Position numbers and translations under genes: made by a program. Of a stretch of DNA of 34,606 nt, positions 31,638 through 34,606 are shown in pieces. Each line of letters begins with the position of its first letter. The stretch's first letter is position 1. The notes under the pieces are model-generated. The model searched no databases. It saw only the letters and a list, made by a program, of their open reading frames with translations, and had not been told where the DNA came from. Origin of the DNA: an uncultured Oscillospiraceae bacterium (GTDB lineage: Bacteria; Bacillota; Clostridia; Oscillospirales; Oscillospiraceae); the NCBI GenBank assembly GCA_900763965.1, contig CAAFMG010000163.1, positions 1 through 34,606 of the forward strand, in the 5' to 3' direction.

Positions 31638-32711
31638 CTAGGAAATCGGCAAATTAGAACCGGCGTAGGTGCCGTCCAGCTTGCTGAGAACCCGCTCATA
31701 GGCTTCTGAGCCCTTGGGATAAGGGGTGGGCTGGTAGTTGTTCCGCTTTTCTATGGAGCTGATGCTGCACGGAACGATGGTGCGCTCCCCCAGTGTGACT
31801 TCGCCGTTTTCCGTCAGGATGATCTCCTGCTGGATGATGGCGGTGTCGTAGTCTGCCGGGTAGATGTTTCCGCCAAAGCTGAAATTGCCCAGGGAATAGA
31901 AAATCACACCGCCGTCGTATTCCTCAATGGGCTGAAGCACATGGGGGTGGCAGCCGTAGACCAGATTGGCCCCGGCATCAATGGCCGCACGGCCCAGATC
32001 CTTCTGCTCCTGGGTGGGACGGAAGGAATGCTCCGTTCCCCAGTGAGGGGCATAGATGATGATATCCGCCCCCTGCTGCTTCAATTCCGCAATGCCAGCC
32101 ACCACGGCTTCGGGGTCTACGCTATTGTAGACACTGCCGTACAAGCCCACCGTCACGCCGTTTTCCAGAGTGAGCAGCTTGGTCTTGTTGGTTTCCACAT
32201 AGGGAATCCGGGCCTTGTCCAAAATCCGCTTGGTTTCGGCGTAGCCCTCCTCCCCGTAGTCCAGGGTGTGGTTGTTGGCGATGGTCACCGCCTCCACGGA
32301 GCTGCGGGTCAGGATATTGGTATACTGGGCAGGCCCCCGGAAGGCATATCGCTTTCCGGCAGGCTGACCCTTGTCTCCCAAAACGCCCTCCAGGTTCACC
32401 ATGGTGAAATCGTCATTTTCAAACCACTGGCGAACATTCTGGAAGGGATAGTCGTAATCCTCCCCTACGGTCATCAGAAAGCCGTAGCCTGCATGGGTAT
32501 GAATGGTGTGACAGCCCAGGGTGCAGTCCCCGGCAAAGGTAAAGACCATCCGGGTTTCCGGCGGCTGGGTGGGGTGGGTGGTTTCCTCGGCAGCGGCCTG
32601 GGTCACGGTGACGGAAGCTTCCGTCTGGAACGGCAGAGTGGTATCCTCAGCCGTTCCGGCACAGCCGGTGAGCAGCAGGGTCAGCAGCCCCAGCCAGACC
32701 AGCCGCTTCAT
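31638..32711 (-). CDS. CapA-family (PGA_cap) metallophosphatase-fold lipoprotein
   Basis: A secreted, lipid-anchored protein of the CapA/PgsA family, related to the capsule poly-gamma-glutamate synthesis protein; the substrate is unknown here. I start at the ATG at 32711 (MKRLVWLGLLTLLLTGC): it overlaps the typA stop by 1 nt (TAATG), gives a clean signal peptide, and has AGGAG inside the end of typA. The 357 residues carry lipobox LTGC (C17), a Thr/Glu-rich linker, and the metal-site blocks FTFAGDCTLG, MVNLEGVLGD, IANNHTLDYGEEG, APHWGTEH, GCHPHVLQP and FYSLGNFSFGG. No capsule genes adjoin it, so a role in capsule is not supported by context. Confidence 0.88.
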   Translation of the reverse strand: MKRLVWLGLLTLLLTGCAGTAEDTTLPFQTEASVTVTQAAAEETTHPTQPPETRMVFTFAGDCTLGCHTIHTHAGYGFLMTVGEDYDYPFQNVRQWFENDDFTMVNLEGVLGDKGQPAGKRYAFRGPAQYTNILTRSSVEAVTIANNHTLDYGEEGYAETKRILDKARIPYVETNKTKLLTLENGVTVGLYGSVYNSVDPEAVVAGIAELKQQGADIIIYAPHWGTEHSFRPTQEQKDLGRAAIDAGANLVYGCHPHVLQPIEEYDGGVIFYSLGNFSFGGNIYPADYDTAIIQQEIILTENGEVTLGERTIVPCSISSIEKRNNYQPTPYPKGSEAYERVLSKLDGTYAGSNLPIS

Positions 32712-34543
32712 TAGCCCTGCTCCTGGGCGCGCTTCTTCATCAGGTTGCGCATACGCAGGCCGTGATCCAGCTCCCGCTTGCGGATCCGCAGGCTCTTGGG
32801 GGTGCATTCCAGCAGCTCATCGTCTGCCAGGAACTCCAGGCACTGCTCCAGAGACATGATCTTGGGGGGAACCAGCCGGATGGCATCGTCAGAACCGGCG
32901 GCACGCATATTGGTCAGCTGCTTGCGCTTGCAGACGTTGACGGTCATATCCTCGTTGCGGCTGCAAATGCCCACCACCATACCGGCGTACACCGGGGTAC
33001 CGGGCCCAATCAGCAGGGTGCCCCGCTCCTGAGCAGCGCCCAGGCCGTAGGCCACAGCCTCGCCGGACTCGTGGGCAATCAGGGAGCCCACCAGACGGCG
33101 CTCGATCTCGCCCTTCATGGGTGCGTAGCTGTCCAGCACGGAGGACATGATGCCCTCGCCCTTGGTATCGGTGAGGAACTCGCTGCGGTAGCCGAACAGG
33201 CCACGGGAGGGAACCAGGAACTCCAGACGGTAGCGGCTGCCCATGGGGGTCATGCTCAGCAGGTCGCCCTTCCGGCGGCCCATCTTTTCGATGACACTGC
33301 CCATGCACTCCTCAGGAACGTCAGCAACCATCCGCTCGATGGGCTCACAGATCTTGCCGTCGATCTCCTTGGTCAGAACACGGGGGGTGGAAACGGAGAA
33401 CTCATAGCCTTCCCGGCGCATGGTCTCCATCAGAATGGAAAGGTGCATTTCACCACGGCCTGCCACGTTGAAGGAATCGGTGCCCTGCTCGGTAACGTGC
33501 AGGGATACGTCCTTCAGCAGCTCCTTCTCCAGGCGGTCCCGGAGGTTGCGGGAGGTGACAAACTTGCCTTCCTTACCGGCAAAGGGAGAGTCGTTGACGG
33601 AGAAGGTCATTTCAATGGTGGGATCGGAGATCTTCACGAAGGGCAGGGCCTCCACGGCATCGGGTGCGCAGAGGGTGCGGCCGATGGTGATATCTGCCAT
33701 GCCGGACAGGGCCACAATCTCGCCTGCGGAGGCAGACTGGACGGGGTTCTTGCCCAGGCCGTCAAACTCATACAGAGCCACCACCTTGCCCTTGGCCTTG
33801 AAGTCCGGGTCATGGTAGTCGCAGATGGTGACTTCCTGGTTGACCTTGATGGTACCCCGCTCCACACGGCCCACAGCGATCCGGCCCACATACTCATTGT
33901 AGTCAATGGAGGAAACCAGCAGCTGCAGGGGGCCGTTCTCGTCACCCTGGGGTGCGGGAATATAGTTGACGATGGTCTCAAACAGGGGGGTCAGATCCTT
34001 ACCGGCCTCATCGGGGCTGTAGGATGCGGTGCCCTGACGGCCGGAGCAGAACACAGTGGGAGAGTTGAACTGCTCGTCGGTAGCGTCCAGATCCAGCAGC
34101 AGCTCCAGAACCTCGTCCATGACCTCATGGACACGGGCATCGGGCTTGTCCACCTTGTTGACAGCCACGATGACCTTGTGGCCCAGCTCCAGTGCCTTCT
34201 GCAGCACGAAGCGGGTCTGGGGCATGGGGCCCTCTGCTGCGTCTACCAGCAGAATAACGCCGTTGACCATTTTCAGAATACGCTCCACCTCGCCGCCAAA
34301 GTCTGCGTGGCCCGGGGTATCCACAATGTTGATCTTGTAGTCCTTGTAGTGCACGGAGGTGTTCTTTGCCAGGATGGTGATGCCCCGCTCCCGCTCCAGG
34401 TCGCCGGAGTCCATGACTCTGTCCTGGGTGGCCTGGTTTTCCCGGTAAATGCCGCCCTGCTTCAGCATCTGATCCACCAGCGTGGTCTTGCCGTGGTCAA
34501 CGTGGGCGATAATGGCGACGTTTCTCAATTTCTCGTTCTGCAA
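32711..34543 (-). CDS. typA: ribosome-associated translational GTPase TypA/BipA
   Basis: A GTPase of the elongation factor superfamily that helps ribosome assembly and growth under stress. The 610-residue length is typical. The start is a TTG (MQNEKLRNVAII) with AAAGGGG upstream. G motifs are AHVDHGKTT (13-21), RERGITI (switch I), DTPGHADFGGEV and VNKVDKPDAR. It then has the elongation-factor beta barrel, GRGEMHLSILMETMRREGYE, and the BipA-specific C-terminal domain with GTLLIGPGTPVYAGMVVG and KRKQLTNMRAAGSDDAIRL. It is translationally coupled to capA. No promoter is resolved in the 63 nt before the window edge. Confidence 0.97.
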   Translation of the reverse strand: MQNEKLRNVAIIAHVDHGKTTLVDQMLKQGGIYRENQATQDRVMDSGDLERERGITILAKNTSVHYKDYKINIVDTPGHADFGGEVERILKMVNGVILLVDAAEGPMPQTRFVLQKALELGHKVIVAVNKVDKPDARVHEVMDEVLELLLDLDATDEQFNSPTVFCSGRQGTASYSPDEAGKDLTPLFETIVNYIPAPQGDENGPLQLLVSSIDYNEYVGRIAVGRVERGTIKVNQEVTICDYHDPDFKAKGKVVALYEFDGLGKNPVQSASAGEIVALSGMADITIGRTLCAPDAVEALPFVKISDPTIEMTFSVNDSPFAGKEGKFVTSRNLRDRLEKELLKDVSLHVTEQGTDSFNVAGRGEMHLSILMETMRREGYEFSVSTPRVLTKEIDGKICEPIERMVADVPEECMGSVIEKMGRRKGDLLSMTPMGSRYRLEFLVPSRGLFGYRSEFLTDTKGEGIMSSVLDSYAPMKGEIERRLVGSLIAHESGEAVAYGLGAAQERGTLLIGPGTPVYAGMVVGICSRNEDMTVNVCKRKQLTNMRAAGSDDAIRLVPPKIMSLEQCLEFLADDELLECTPKSLRIRKRELDHGLRMRNLMKKRAQEQG

Positions 34544-34606
34544 AGGTAAAAACCCCTTTCTTTTGGGTATAAAAATTCATGCACTGTGCGGCGCACCACG
34601 AAAACA

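Noticed and set aside
1..34606. tRNA, rRNA, CRISPR arrays, prophage or integron structures
   Set aside because: No cloverleaf-like, repeat-spacer or attachment-site patterns were seen in the gaps. Nearly all sequence is accounted for by housekeeping genes and one IS.

Overview
The window reads as a bacterial chromosome segment from an anaerobic, moderately GC-rich Firmicute of class Clostridia. An Oscillospirales (Ruminococcaceae-like) gut organism is my best guess, from the long single-chain PurL, the PurO plus stand-alone AICAR transformylase pair, Gram-positive-type YidC and Jag, and strong AGGAGG ribosome binding sites. I cannot name a genus. I see no rRNA, tRNA, CRISPR array or prophage.

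Region 1 (about 1-11290, + strand) is a de novo purine operon: purC, a PurF-like amidophosphoribosyltransferase, purM, purN, an archaeal-type IMP cyclohydrolase (PurO), a stand-alone AICAR transformylase (the C-terminal half of PurH), purD and purL. Two points stand out. The PurF-like protein has lost the N-terminal cysteine and other glutaminase residues but keeps its PRPP site and the probable Fe-S cysteines. Strong hairpins also lie inside the operon at purC/purF, purF/purM and purV/purD.

Region 2 (11314-17100, - strand) holds an intracellular GH13 alpha-glucan hydrolase and a BMP-family nucleoside ABC transporter (one ATPase, two permeases) with its own promoter and terminator. Region 3 (17258-20538, + strand) is a BlaI/BlaR1-type repressor and M56 membrane protease pair. 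It has a clear promoter overlapped by two 18-bp palindromic operators, but no beta-lactamase and no penicillin-binding sensor.

Region 4 (20605-22226) is an IS4-family element with a frameshifted transposase. It is flanked by a 12-bp direct repeat that is the core of a hairpin. Removing the element and one repeat restores a perfect 12-bp-stem bidirectional terminator, so the element landed in the terminator shared by blaR1 and bmpA.

Region 5 (22263-27300, - strand) is nucleoside salvage: tdk-deoC-deoD-deoB-cdd, then bmpA, the lipoprotein that should feed the transporter of region 2. The blaI/blaR1 pair and the IS therefore sit between the transporter's binding protein and its membrane parts. 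Together the transporter, deaminase, phosphorylase, mutase, aldolase and kinase import nucleosides and break them down or salvage them.

Region 6 (27300-34606) holds a DUF4349 lipoprotein (+), then on the - strand the rpmH-rnpA-yidD-yidC-jag block and, upstream of it, typA-capA. The rpmH block normally sits beside dnaA and oriC. Here its upstream neighbours are capA and typA, and neither dnaA nor oriC is visible.

I found no wholly new multi-gene system. The strongest leads are the glutaminase-dead PurF, the reconstructed IS insertion into a terminator, the BlaR1-like sensor with an unassigned ectodomain, and a YidC whose groove arginine appears to be glutamine.
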